NCBI GenBank assembly: GCA_026874595.1
Contig: CM049311.1
Span: forward strand, 13,979,676-14,043,675
Direction of reading: 5' to 3'
DNA: 64,000 nt
Origin: Sipunculus nudus
Lineage: Eukaryota > Annelida > Sipuncula > Golfingiida > Sipunculidae
Positions 30,711 to 43,000 of the stretch are shown in pieces. The notes below the pieces were generated by a model. It ran no database searches. It saw only the letters and a list, made by a program, of their open reading frames with translations, and was not told the origin of the DNA. The position numbers were made by a program, and so were the translations under genes. How positions within the stretch are numbered: the stretch's first letter is position 1; every line of letters starts with the position of its first letter.

Positions 30711-31224
30711 GCTCTCTTATAATAAATGATATTGGCCATTTTTAATTGACTGATCTACATAACTTGAGAATATTGAAAATCTGGCCCACATTGCGTCCTG
30801 GGTGAAAGGTCCTCAGAGGGCCCCGCATTTCTGGTAGGGATAGTTGAGGTTACATATGGGTAAAATGTTAAGTTTATGGTTTAAAAATATCACAAACAGA
30901 AAAAGGTTTATATCAATATGCATCAGGGAACAAAAATCCTACTGGTTCAAATCATATTAAAGAAGATATGTCTGAAATAATGTGTGCAATACAAAATCAC
31001 CGAATTTGATATTGAGTAAGTCTGTAATTCAAGTACTCATAAGCACCAATCTTCCCTGTCAAATGGAAACAGATCAAGGGTATAGACCTATTGTGTTTGT
31101 AAAAACGTTTGCCAAAGAAAATCTCCAATTGCGGTGTGGCTCGCCATAATGGATTTTTGGCGGGTGTGTAATTTGACGGGGATGAGGCCCTCATAGGCCT
31201 CAATGATCCCTGTGAATATGAGTA

Positions 31225-31340
31225 GAGGTGCGGACCGTACCGCTTGGACCGGTCCGGTCCACATTTTTGGGCTGGACTGGACCGGACCGCAAACATTAAG
31301 TACCGGACCGCTTTTACCCTAGACCGGACCGGTCCGCTCT
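31225..31340. repeat. Cluster of ACCGGTCC palindromes
   Basis: Within ~115 bp the core GGACCGGTCCGG and shorter GGACCG / CGGTCC words recur at least eight times, on both strands, in AT-rich surroundings. This looks like the subterminal part of a DNA transposon (many hAT-type ends carry such repeats) or a binding-site cluster. Confidence 0.7.
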
Positions 31341-31879
31341 ACCTTAAAGATTTAAGCTAAACATATGAATTTATGGATATAGTGTCAACCTTCAAATCTT
31401 GCTATGGAAAAGGTGTAATTAACCTCTCAAAGAAAGAATCTTTAGCTACGTAAAACGAATTAAAAGCAATGCCAACTGCAATGGTATAATTATATACAAG
31501 TATTATACTTGTTTTTTGTTCTGGAAATAACAATAAAGGGACATTTTTTTGTTTTAACATGATTAAAATGAGATGTTCAACATTAGAAATTTTTGTCCCC
31601 TGCTGTGTTGCACAATGTTGATGCTTTTACTCCATATCATGGTGTATCGAAGTATAATAAGAACAAGAAATACACAGGCTTATATATACTCTATATATTA
31701 AATCATTAACATTTTTAGATTAACAATATTCTATTATCTAATCGCACTTAAACCACTACATCACAATTCAGCTGTAATGTCATCCCTGCACAGCAAATTA
31801 TTTGAATCAGCTCAACCCAGCCTGCGCATTCCAACAATCATGTCCCGCATATATACATATATATAAATATTAATACTAG

Positions 31880-32110
31880 GCATCAACCGCTAACCCTGTA
31901 ATAGCGCCCCCCTGTTCTCGAGTTTCTTGATCCCCCACTGCGACAGGTCTGTAATTCAATAGGTCTGGAGCCCTAATATAGGTACCAATCATCCCTGTGA
32001 ATATGAGAAAGACCAAGCGTGTACTTGTTGAGATCACCGACGGACGGGAGGACGGACGGACTGACACGGTGATCACTATAGGGCACCGCTTTTCAAGCGG
32101 AGCACTATTA
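31880..32110. repeat. Dispersed repeat ending in GGACGG run (copy)
   Basis: Contains CCCTGTGAATATGAG (also at ~31207), GACGGACGGGAGGACGGACG and GATCACTATAGGGCACCGC. A similar end, GATTACTATAGGGCATCC, lies at ~33699. Confidence 0.65.
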
Positions 32111-33116
32111 AAAAATACTTCCTGTTACTAACTGCATATACACACGCACACGTTATGTAAACAGATACAGACTCTACTTCCAAGTCTAATTCAATCGTTG
32201 CTATACATGTATTTCACGTATATCTCACATTTATATATCTCATGACACGTTGCAGTAATCTTTGATACATTTCCTTGAGCAAAAAAATTATTACATAATG
32301 ATATGTTTTTTATCACACTATATTGTGATGTATTCATCTGATATGCAGTTACCAAAATGTTACTGACCGAGTAATTGCCTGAAACAGTGTTTACTAAGAG
32401 CTTGTGGATAAACAAGTTTATACATCCGTCACCGGGGCATTATAAGAATCTTTCTTAGCACGAAGTAACTACTTTTCATGCATTTATACGCAGAAATAAC
32501 ACAGAAATCACATTAAGTCTGCATGTGAGGCATGTTACTAACTGGTCCTTAGTCTCGATCAAGACTGTGCAGTGACAAGGCTACTAATGTAATTCAACGT
32601 CAGGTCCCATGACAAACTTGTTCTAAGGCTTTATACAACGTAACAAATGATTCGGTTGGATGGTAATTTTTATTGTTGAAGTCTATTTCACACGATCCGA
32701 GTCGAAGTACAAGTCCGAGTCCTTGACCTTCGAGTGTAAATACATCTTATTCCGATTCTTTTGTAAATATAGTCCATAGTCTAAATAGAGCTAATATTTA
32801 TTTTTGTAAATAATCACGTAAAACAGGACTGAAATAAACATGGTTTGCCTTTTTTGTCGCATCACACATTTATCAAATTTATATATATATATATATAGCT
32901 ATTAATGCTGCATTCGTTACCTCCAGGTATTTCATTAAATAGGAGTTTACAAGTTGAAAATGGCGTTCGACACGTGGTCTCAATGATATTTGCCACTGGA
33001 GAACTGGGGCCACTTCGAGTTTTGGCAGCACGCATATGAATTTGTTATCCATTTTGCTATGTTATCTATTTTGCTACTAGATGGCAGCACCTACTGGTAA
33101 CCGCGCCCAACTTACC

Positions 33117-33128
33117 GGGGGGGGGGGG
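33117..33128. repeat. poly(G) tract, 12 G
   Basis: Homopolymer in gene-poor DNA. Confidence 0.9.
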
Positions 33129-34109
33129 CGAGATATTAGATAATGTGAACAAAAATGCTTGGATAGATGAATGCTTATTTAAATATTCAAATTTTAATTC
33201 ATGATTAACGAGCGTAAAAACTGAAATTTATAAAAGGCGATTGGGATATTTTCATGAATTTTACAATTTGATTGAAATATTTCGAATCAGCATGGATGTC
33301 GGCATTAAAGGGACCTATTCACATACCAAGTATGTTAAATATACATGAAATATAGTATTTTCTCGTTTAGTGATGGTATATGCCAATATTTCGTTCTAAA
33401 AACGTTTGCGTCCTCCTACAATAAGCTTGCACTGGGGACGATCAGTGGCGCGGTCAGCTAAATGCGCAAGGTGGAAGGTTTAGGATGAAAAGCTTGGCTT
33501 AAAATGCAGCCATAATCTTTTTAAATAAGTGAGTCCTGTGACCTTGACCTTATGACCCAAAAATCATACAGGTTCTTGCTTTAGTGGTGGGCCATATGTA
33601 AGTCAAGTTTGAAATCCATATGTCAATCCAACCTGGAGTTATCATCTGGAAACAAATTTGTGTGGATGGACGAATGGACAGACAGACGGACAGACAGGGT
33701 GATTACTATAGGGCATCCACTTGTGATCAATAAACACGCCAGGTTTTGGGACACTAGATGGAATCACAGCTGAGAAACTGACATGATTGTTGTCATTTTA
33801 TAGTAAAAAATAGAAAAATATTCGTAAAAATAAGAACAAGGCCTACATGCCTAATGCGAACCTGTGCAAAGTTTAGGAGTATGAATGGAGGTTTATTTTT
33901 AAAATTTAATATTGATCCTCCTAAGTCCTGCATATCTACCTTAGTCATTATGATTTCAGCAAAATGGACGTTTCTGACCTGCAAGTTTCGGACTAGGACA
34001 TTTTAAAACCAGGATATGGGTAGTCGACAAGCCACTATGTGTATCTGCAGAAATCAGAGTGGGACGGGTGAAGTGAGGCATGGATTAAGTGGCAAGGGGA
34101 ATAGAGCGT

Positions 34110-35440
34110 GGTGTGTTGCATATTAGCATGGATGTCTGCAGCTTAAACGTGAATGTAGGTGGTGCCACCTGTCATAAAATCGAGAAAATTGTCCAGGATG
34201 TATAAACCTGCAAAATTTCAGGTGGATAAGTCAAACCACTGCCGAGTTATGAGTGATTTTATCCCAAAGCAGATCAACAGATGGATGCTGTGCATAAGTG
34301 GTTGCAGGTGGCGCCACCTACATTCACGTTTAAGCTGCCTATAATGAAGTGCTATGTGAGATCTATACACATGCAAAATTTTGGCCTAATCGGTCAAACG
34401 GTTCCCAAGATATGAGCTTGGATGTCTGCAGAGTAAATGTGAATGTAGGTGGCGACACCTATCATAAAATCGAGAAAGCTGTCAATGATGTAAAATACCT
34501 GCAAAATTTCAGGTGGATAAGTCAAACCACTGTTGAGATATGAGTGATTTTAACCTAAGGCAGATGAACAGATGGATGCTGTGCATAAATGGTTGCAGGT
34601 GGCACCACCAGTTTGCCTATGATGAAGAGCTATGTGAGTTCTATACACATGCAAACTTTTTACCCAATCAGTCAAATGGTTCCCGAGATATGAACTTGGA
34701 TGTCTGCAGAGTAAACGTGAATGTAGGTGGCGCCACCTGTCATAAATCGAGATAGCTGTCCAGGATGTATAAACCTGCAAAATTTCAGGTGGATAAGTCA
34801 AACCACTGCTGAGATATGAGTGATATTATCCAAAGGCAGATGAACAGATGGATGCTGTGCATAAGAGGTTGCAGGTGGCGCCACCAGTTTTGCCTATGAT
34901 GAAGAGCTATGTGAGATCTATACACAAGCAAAATTTTGGCCTAATCGGTCAAACGGTTCCCGAGATATGAGCTTGGATGTCTGCAGAGTAAACATGAATG
35001 TAGGTGGCGCCACCTGTCATAAAATCGAGAAAGCTGTCAAGGATGTAAAATACCTGCAAAATTTCAATTGGAAAAGTCAAACCACTGTTGATATATGAGT
35101 GATTTTAACCTAAGGCAGATGAACAGATGGACGCTGTGCATAAATGGTTGCAGGTGGCACCACCAGTTTTGCCTATGATAAAGAGCTATGTGAATTCTAT
35201 ACACAGGCAAAATTTTGGCCTAATCGGTCAAACGGTTCCCGAGATATGAGCTTGGATGTCTACAGAGTAAATGTGAATGTAGGTGGCGCCACCTGTCATA
35301 AAATCGAGAAAGCTGTCCAGGATGTATAAACCTGCAAAATTTCAGGTGGATAAGTCAAACCACTGCTGAGATATGAGTAATATTATCCCAAGGCAGATAA
35401 ACAGATGGACGCTGTGCAAAATTGGTTGAAGGTGGTGCCA
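34110..35440. repeat. Five-unit ~280-bp tandem array
   Basis: The core of the element at 33830-36560. Each unit holds two GGTGGCGCCACC-type near-palindromes about 150 bp apart. Short ORFs of 60-80 codons recur in each unit and are repeat by-products. Confidence 0.88.
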
Positions 35441-35745
35441 CCATTTTAAGTGTATGTTATAAAGCTATCAAAGGGCTACATTTGTGCAAAATTTTTAGCC
35501 TGATCGGTAAAACGGCTCCCGAAATATGTGGGTTTATATGTGGAAACAGATGCACAAATGGACACTGGGCAGCAAGGAAAGGTAAAAGGTCAACCAAAAA
35601 TGAAGGCGCAGCAGTTCACATGTGACCTGATGATAAACCCGATTCGCTTAAAATGCAAACCAAGTTTTTTCAAACAGTTGAAAGATATAGTTCCAATAGT
35701 CTGGGAATTCTGCATCTTAACATTGTGTCCAGACGTCTAGACGCT

Positions 35746-35765
35746 GTGTCTAGACGTCTAGACAC
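35746..35765. repeat. Perfect 20-bp palindrome
   Basis: GTGTCTAGACGTCTAGACAC is its own reverse complement. It is flanked by two partial copies (CCAGACGTCTAGAC before, TTGTCTAGACAC after) and then a poly(C) tract. Confidence 0.95.
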
Positions 35766-35777
35766 ATTGTCTAGACA

Positions 35778-35791
35778 CCCCCCCCCCCCCC
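35778..35791. repeat. poly(C) tract, 14 C
   Basis: Homopolymer directly after the CTAGAC palindrome cluster. Confidence 0.93.
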
Positions 35792-37303
35792 GAGCCAGGT
35801 CAGTTGCCATGGTGATGTTTGACCCCACCTGTTTGTATTGAGTGACCTCTTGACTTGGCTGCATGAAGTCAAATCTGTACTCAAATACAGAATGCCTTTT
35901 TCAATTGGCTACAATGCTTTTTTAAAACTGTTTTTACCCAATCTATTCTTATAAAACTGGCAGAACCCTACCATAGAATAATTCTTGTAAAGTTTAAACC
36001 AATCAGCTGAACAGTTTCATCATAAATCAGTGTATAAGCTAGAAGAGTTTAAAATTACATTTTTGCTTGTAAAAAACACATCAATGTAGGTGGCCCCACC
36101 AATACCTCAAACTCAGATATGACATGTGACAAACATTGGTATAAAATTTGGTCATTATATCTCTAGCCGTTTCTGAGATTTTAATTTTAGTGTGCTTTTT
36201 TGGACAGATGACTAAGTTCAAGCTCCTGTAACTCGGCCAAAAATCTCCGAACTGGAACCATTCGAACAAACTTGAGAGAGATTGTTCCAGGGATCATTTC
36301 TGTGAAATATTGGACAATTTGGCTGGACAGGTTCAGAGAAGAAGATTTTTAAAGGTTTTTAAGCGTTTTCCCTATAAAATCTAAGAAAATGCAGTTAGCC
36401 AAAAAATAAGCAAAATCCTATAGAGTTTTTTAGATGACTAATTTTTTGCATAAAATTTGGTGATGCTAACTCTTGCTGTTTTTCTTGCTGTATGGTTTAA
36501 CGTACAGACGACGGACGCCGGACGGACGACGCCACACCGTCGCATAAGCTCACAGGTTCGCTAAAAAATACAGATGGCGCCACCACTTTTCAGGAACTGA
36601 CAAAACTAATCATGGTCAATATTCAAGGCAAGTTTCATGACAATCCATGCATTAATTATCAAGATATTGGAGGTTTTGTATCAATTTTTTTATTATTCTG
36701 GGGGGTATTTACAAGCCCCATAGCTCGGAGGATATAGGTCACAGTGACATAAATTCAGGTTTCCATGGAGATTTTTTATTTACCTCCCTGGATGTTCACT
36801 TAGAAGTTTCTAGGACCAGCAGTTACCATTTGTGCCCTGCTAACGGACGACCGGACGGCACGAGCGGCATTCCTATACCTCAGTTGACTTAGTCAGCGGA
36901 GCTAAAAAAAAATATAGATTTTCAGTGGGATATTGTCTCAATAAGATATGTACAAATATTTTTTTTTTTTTATTTTGTGGCGCTGTGCTCGTGGCAAGAA
37001 ATTCATACGTCGGTGTGTTTACCTCGAGGACCTGGTCAGTGATGATGTTTACATTGGCCAACAGGAATATACGCGGGGCATTCAGATTTTTTATGATCTT
37101 CGACTGGTTATTATTGTGAGACTATAAAGAATAGGTCGTGAGGAAGTCATGAGAGATGATTTAAATGTATGTTTTAAGGCAAGGAAGCTGTTCCTTAGTA
37201 ACATAAGCGGACCCAAGGAGAATCCAGGGGGTCCGTACCCCTTTTTCAGCCGCACTAACCTTTGTTAATCGTTTCGGGCAATTTTTTAGGCCTGGACAAT
37301 CAA

Positions 37304-37320
37304 CCCCCCCCCCCCCCCCC
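37304..37320. repeat. poly(C) tract, 17 C
   Basis: The longest C homopolymer in the window. Confidence 0.93.
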
Positions 37321-39215
37321 TCCTTTTCAAACCTTAGGACCTGGTATAAGGTTTTGTCATTATTCCTCCTGGGCTGAACCCTTCTTTTCCTTAAAGCAAG
37401 AGCCATGCGTTTTTCATATTTACGGACCACGCACGTTGGTCAGAGACATGTCAGGCCAAACATGCTTAAATCCGTCACTGACAGCAGGGGTTATTCATAT
37501 GCACAAGAGGCGACGTGTGTATATCAGAGAGATATGTACATCAAAAACTATTTATTCTCATATTTAAACAATAACCTTTAAAATGAGGTATGGCATAGTG
37601 TCATGCGCAACGCAGTTTCAGAGAATATTGCGAACAAATGTGGACCGAATTCCTTTTATAAGTATTAGATTAACACTGTAAAATAAGAGAACAATTACAC
37701 AAAGATCAAATAGCATTCCAAATTTCAGTACAATCCTTGTCGCTGGAAAATCTCATTTCTCATATGAAATTTATCAAAATGGTCCCACATTAGGTCACGA
37801 AGCGTTGTCCTCTTTCCAATGGACTGTGTGCACATAACATTTCCATAGGCTATTTGATTCACTATATAGTGATTTAGTTAGGAGCCAAGCCGAGCCAATA
37901 TAATGGCAGTACCGGTCATATGCACGATACAAAGCTATTCAATCTTTATAACGACACCAAAGTTAAGGACTAATTTAGCCCCATTTTGTACCAATATGTT
38001 TTAGTATCATGGTTTTCAGTTCTAAAAACATACTACAATATCAGGTCACAGTTAGTTTCACCATGATCTCCCAATGATCCAGACTTATCCAGGCTTATTC
38101 TTTTGATCTGTCATTCTTTCATTCAATCCACTTAAGAAATTCCACAGAAATCAGTCCATTGTTTTGGTACGAAACCCACTAGCTTTGGGTAGATGGAGGA
38201 AGGGAACATACTGATCACGGCGTTGAGTGGGGAATGAGAGATCCAAAAAATGCAACGGACTTAAATGGCAATTCATTCGAATTATATACTAGTTTTTTAT
38301 TCGGAAAGTTATGTGGGAAAAAGTTTTGTTTAAATTCTTAAGGATGCAGAATAATACAATATTCCATGCAGAATTATGATGGAAAAGTGTCAAATTATGC
38401 GTGCACATCTAATTTCAAAATAGAATACTGCCTGAAATGCAATCACTTGTACTTCAGGTTCCAGTTGCAATGTTATCTAAAGAGACAACAAAACAATACA
38501 GGTCGGTTTACATATTAATTCTGTACTCCAAGGTGGAATGAGCCTTCGGCATTTTAAGTACAATTTCTTATAACTGACAGAACACATTCAGAGGACTCTT
38601 GTTATTCACACACAAGACCCTTCATACACTTTAAACATTATAATTTGCACCGTGAGGTATTATTTCTAACATTTACAACTCAGGTTTTGGACTATAGTTT
38701 CTCCAGTTTATCATTTGTTGAGAACAATACTTACAGGACTTGATGTTCATAATGACTAACATCTAAAGTGTATTTTAATACATAATACCACTACATCTGA
38801 TATCTACAGTATCGACTACTCACCTGAATATATAAGCTATACATGACTCTTACAAAATATAAGCCATTTCTTCATACAAGTAAAGATATCAGCTGGCCAT
38901 GATTTTAACAAATAGCATGCATTTAAGTGATCACGCATTGATCTGAAACATCACAATGTGATGTCAAAATAAAATCACATCGGCGTTGGAACATGGATTT
39001 CAATAGTAAATGTAGCTTAAAAATAAAAAAAAATGTTCATGATATTTTTCTGCAAAAAAGTATGGTTACATGCGTGAATATAAAGAATATAAATAGCAGG
39101 TCGTTTTATCCAAGAGTAAAATTATAAATTTAAAAAAAATGAAGCTTTAAACATTTAGGAACTTAATAAAGTCATGTTATAGCTGTCCATAGGTGTCCGA
39201 TTATTTGTTTGATTT

Positions 39216-39221
39216 TTTATT
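39216..39221 (-). terminator. Candidate polyadenylation signal, NEK gene
   Basis: AATAAA on the minus strand, ~245 nt after the NEK stop codon. Confidence 0.4.
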
Positions 39222-39464
39222 CAGAAAGAGAAGTACATTCACAGAAATGAAAGTTAAATGTTTAATCAATAAGGTTCCTGTGAATGTAAATAAATGTGGC
39301 GAGATTACATAGATAAATCTTAAAAGATTAATGATATTGCATGTAACAACACCACTAAATGAGAAAAAAAATAAAAAAAAACCATGAATGCATGCAAATA
39401 AGTGAAATTCATTGCAGTGTAATCAGGAGCCATATCACAGTCAGAGCAGCAGTAACTACCAGAG

Positions 39465-40079
39465 TCAGCTAGTTTTGTTTTGCAGCAGCTGTATAAATAA
39501 TGGAAAATAATCCAGCACGTCTGGGGGTAAAGTGGCCTGCACTTGAGAAAATGGAAATTCACGTTTAATTGCATTATCAATCAAGACACAGGACGCAACA
39601 TACTTTCCGCTACCGAGCCTTCCAACAAGAAAAGCTTGCAGAACTTCCACATTTCTAGATTGAGAATCAGATCTCAGTAAATTCCTCTCATAAAGTAGCT
39701 TGTTAACATCCATGCTGTGCTCCCGTGAGAGGTGTTCTTTTCCCTTTTTGGTATAGGTACTGCATCCTTTCTTGTCATCACTTTGTCCCTGGCTGTTCTG
39801 TTGTTTTATCTGTATCCTGGCGTTAGCCTCTCCTGTTTCCTTTTTAACACTTGGTCCTGAAGTAACGTTTCCCAGATTTCTGTCATTCCTGGCTGGGGTA
39901 GCTTTTACTTCAATTCCATTTGGGCTTTCTACTGGGCTGTCAAGTGGAGAGTCTTGGGAATTATTCTTTCCTGATGTGCTCACAATTTTTCCGTCGGTAA
40001 CACCTTGAGAAGGATTTTTCTTCTTTCTAATCATATCCCTGTACAAGTTCATCACTGGCGTCTTCTTTTCTTGCGATTT
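39465..40079 (-). CDS. NEK kinase, exon 8 (C-terminal tail, stop)
   Basis: A long open frame, 204 residues to TGA. The acceptor chosen is ATTACAG|AAATCGC, because it keeps the phase of exon 7; the frame stays open to 40211. The tail is hydrophilic in its first part ([12 protein letters not shown]) and more ordered at its end ([36 protein letters not shown]), which may form a small helical domain. I do not recognise that end. Confidence 0.75.
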   Translation of the reverse strand, partial: KSQEKKTPVMNLYRDMIRKKKNPSQGVTDGKIVSTSGKNNSQDSPLDSPVESPNGIEVKATPARNDRNLGNVTSGPSVKKETGEANARIQIKQQNSQGQSDDKKGCSTYTKKGKEHLSREHSMDVNKLLYERNLLRSDSQSRNVEVLQAFLVGRLGSGKYVASCVLIDNAIKREFPFSQVQATLPPDVLDYFPLFIQLLQNKTS

Positions 40080-43000
40080 CTGTAATATTACAAGGCTTCT
40101 ACATTTATACTTATACACTGGTTTAACTATTCTGATCACTTTTTGAGATTTTTCTTGAATCCTGTTTTGGCTATAAAAACAACGATTATTTGATAAATCA
40201 AAGCCAAACATTTAAATGATATTAAAACTCACACAGCAGAAGACCATGTTGATCTAGAGTATTTTGTAAATGAATATAGGTACTTGCTGAACTTTTTGCA
40301 TTTTAAATGAACTTTGGGGTAATTTTTCTTCATTTTGACCATTTTAAAATACAAAACCTCCCTTTACAAATAATAATTGACTTTTTATATAGATGCTCAG
40401 CAAAAAATGTGAAACATCCTTTAAACTCTGATTCCTGGATGATATTAAATCTCTCATCCCTTAGAATTCCCAACCAGCCATATTCTAATATCTTTGGTAT
40501 TGTGTTATGGTTATGTCCTGTATACTTTTGTTACTGTAAAATATTTGTGCATACCACTTTGTTCCCCGTCTGAATATTTTCCTGCAATGGGGTACGTTTT
40601 GGTTTTGGTGATGACGGTGATGATGATGCTGATGTTTTTCTTATCTTGTCACCACCCTCCATTCTGGGTCCATGTCCAACCTGTCAAAAACAATCCTTTA
40701 ATAATGAATCCTATAACAATAATGATCCTACAATAATGAATGAATTAATGGAATTTCTTACTTTTCACATTTTAATTATACAATTGTACATAATACCAAC
40801 TATCAGTATACCCTTAATTAAGACAGGTGACCTGTGACATTCTGATGTTAGTGTGTATCAAAATGGGAGCCACTATGAAAGGTTTCAGAAACTTGGAGAA
40901 AGAAACCTGCCAGAGTTCGAGAAGGTCACGGAGCAGCACACGCGCAAGTACTCTGAGGACAGCATCCATCTGTGGAGATACAGTGGTTGCCTTTATGTTC
41001 GCGAAGGTTTGGATTTCGCAATATTCACGATTGGGAAATAACTGCAAATATGAAACCATCAGGAATAAGAAGCTTTATACACGTAGATGATCAAGAAGAA
41101 CCACCTCATGAAATATTGTAATTAATCAGTAATCTAATCTGTACATGGTGATGGAATCGGTACATGCAAACACATTATTATAATAATATAACGTCTGTAT
41201 CAGTAATAAATGACACAGTGTATCTTTAATTTTTTATACAAATCTAATAAATTTACTAAAGTACAATCGGCCTACATGCCACATGATTCATGTACTAATC
41301 AATTATGTGAAATATATAATACGATCTCCCAAGCTATTAACCTGGCAAAAGACACTATTTGTTTCACTTGATGCCTCAAATGCTTTATACAGAGTCTGAC
41401 ATGATGGCCTGCTACATAAATTATATATCATGGGCATACAATGTTCCTTACTCCATTGGTTAACTTATTATTTGTCAAAAAGAAAGGAATGGGCGGTTAT
41501 TAATGGAAACTCTTCATCATATTTGCATGTACCAGCAGGAGTACCGCAGGGCTCCATTTTGGGGCCTTTACTTTTTTTAGTTTATGTTAATGATATTGCA
41601 GATTGTGTTCAAACCAAAATCAGGCTGTTTGCAGATGCCGCCTCATAATTCGTTGTAGGAAACAATCCAGTGGATATGGCACTTAATATTAATTCTGATT
41701 GATCTTGTTTAGGAAAATGGGCTGAGCAATGTTTTTTTTTAAATTAAACCCAAACAAAACAGAGGCTACTACATTCAGCACAAAGAAAAGTACAAATCGT
41801 TTATTATGTATGTATGGTCAATCGTTAAATTATGTGTTAGGGCATAAGCATTTGGGTTTAACATTAAGTGTACAGGGGAACTCGAAAGACTATATCATCA
41901 ATATATGTGATAAGGCACGAACGAGAATAAATGTATTAAGATCGCCGATGTATAAACTAAACAGAACTCCACTGGAAACCTTGTATAATTCTTTCATACG
42001 GCCTGTACTTGAATATGCTTGTGAAATCTTGGATGGGTGTACACATTTGGAAGCTGAACAACTTGAACATGTTCATTTGTCAGCGGCAAGGATAGTGACT
42101 TGGGCAACCAGGGGCACCATCCATGAGTTGATATATAGAGAGACCGGTTGGCAATCATTAGCTGAGAGACGAAGGATAAAAAATTTAATTTTACTGTAAA
42201 AGATGATCAATAGCATGGTGCCATCTTACCTAAGTCAGTTAATTCCTGAAGAAGTGGGATATTCAAACAGATATGACTTGCGTAACAAAAACAACTTGTG
42301 TCCGCCTGCATTCCGTACTTCTTTGAGAAAGAATTCATTTTTAATATCTTCTATCGGTTTATGTAACACATTAGATCAATCCACGAGAGAATGTCCGTCA
42401 ATTGCTAGTTTTCGGAGAAAATTAGAAGAAAATTTTCCAAAGCCACCCTTATATTTTAGCCAATGGAGTGGAGTCGAGAGCAGCACAAATCTTCTATACA
42501 CGCACGTAGCTCGGTTGTACCTGTTTTAAATATTATTTGTTCATAAACCACTGTGACAGTAATCCCTATTGTTCGTTTGGCCGTGTTAAAGAAACGCCAG
42601 TACATTTTCTTATTTGTTGTCCACTTTACTCCAATTGCATGGAAGACATCTTGACAAAGATAACAATTGAACATAGAAATTTAAAATACTATGTTAAACG
42701 GTAATGTGAACTTTTCTTATGCAGAAAACTAAAATTTTTCAAATTGTTCAAGAATTCTTTGATAAGTCCGGATGGTTTACAGGGGGATAGTTACTATATT
42801 TTGTTTCTGATAAGATACAACTGAATTTCTATTGTCAAATAGTTTGTATATCTGTCACATATTGTGCAATGTGAACATCATGTGTAATTATCATTATATA
42901 AATAACACTTAAGACTCTAATGACCATATTACTGTAACTGTAAAAGTTACACAAGTCACATTTCAGATCTGACTAGTTTGTGCTTATATTGAAACAGTTC

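Larger units (their letters stand above)
24534..33829. other. Gene-poor region with repeat fragments
   Basis: No supported gene. I looked here on the minus strand for the missing lysozyme-like exons of VWA gene 2 and found none. Contents are AT microsatellites, an inverted repeat near 25120, a LINE endonuclease fragment, a SINE, TCGCGAA-type repeats, a GGACCGGTCC cluster and two copies of a repeat ending in GGACGGACGG. Confidence 0.6.
33830..36560. mobile_element. Large pearl/HINE-like element with ~280-bp tandem core
   Basis: The left end has GGCCTACATGCCTAATGCGAACCTGTG. The right end, after a GGACGGACG run, has CTCACAGGTTCGCT, so GCGAACCTGTG is present as an inverted pair at the two ends. 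Between them five units of 279-286 bp (starts near 34127, 34413, 34695, 34975 and 35254) share GGATGTCTGCAGAGTAAA, GTAGGTGGCGCCACC and ACCTGCAAAATTTCAGGTGG. No transposase is visible, so it would be non-autonomous. The class is inferred from architecture. Confidence 0.6.
36561..39464. other. Region downstream of the NEK gene, no gene seen
   Basis: Contains another repeat end (GGACGACCGGACGGCACGAGC near 36845, then TCAGTTGACTTAGTCAGC), a poly(C) tract (37304-37320) in a transposon-like GGGGGTCCGTACCCC context, and about 2 kb of featureless AT-rich DNA. A minus-strand AATAAA at 39216-39221 could serve the NEK gene. Confidence 0.55.

Noticed and set aside
34110-35440. CRISPR array
   Set aside because: Units are ~280 bp with no short repeat/spacer layout and the genome is animal.
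34159-35625. Recurring 60-80-codon ORFs
   Set aside because: Each ~280-bp unit gives the same frame; they are by-products of the tandem array.
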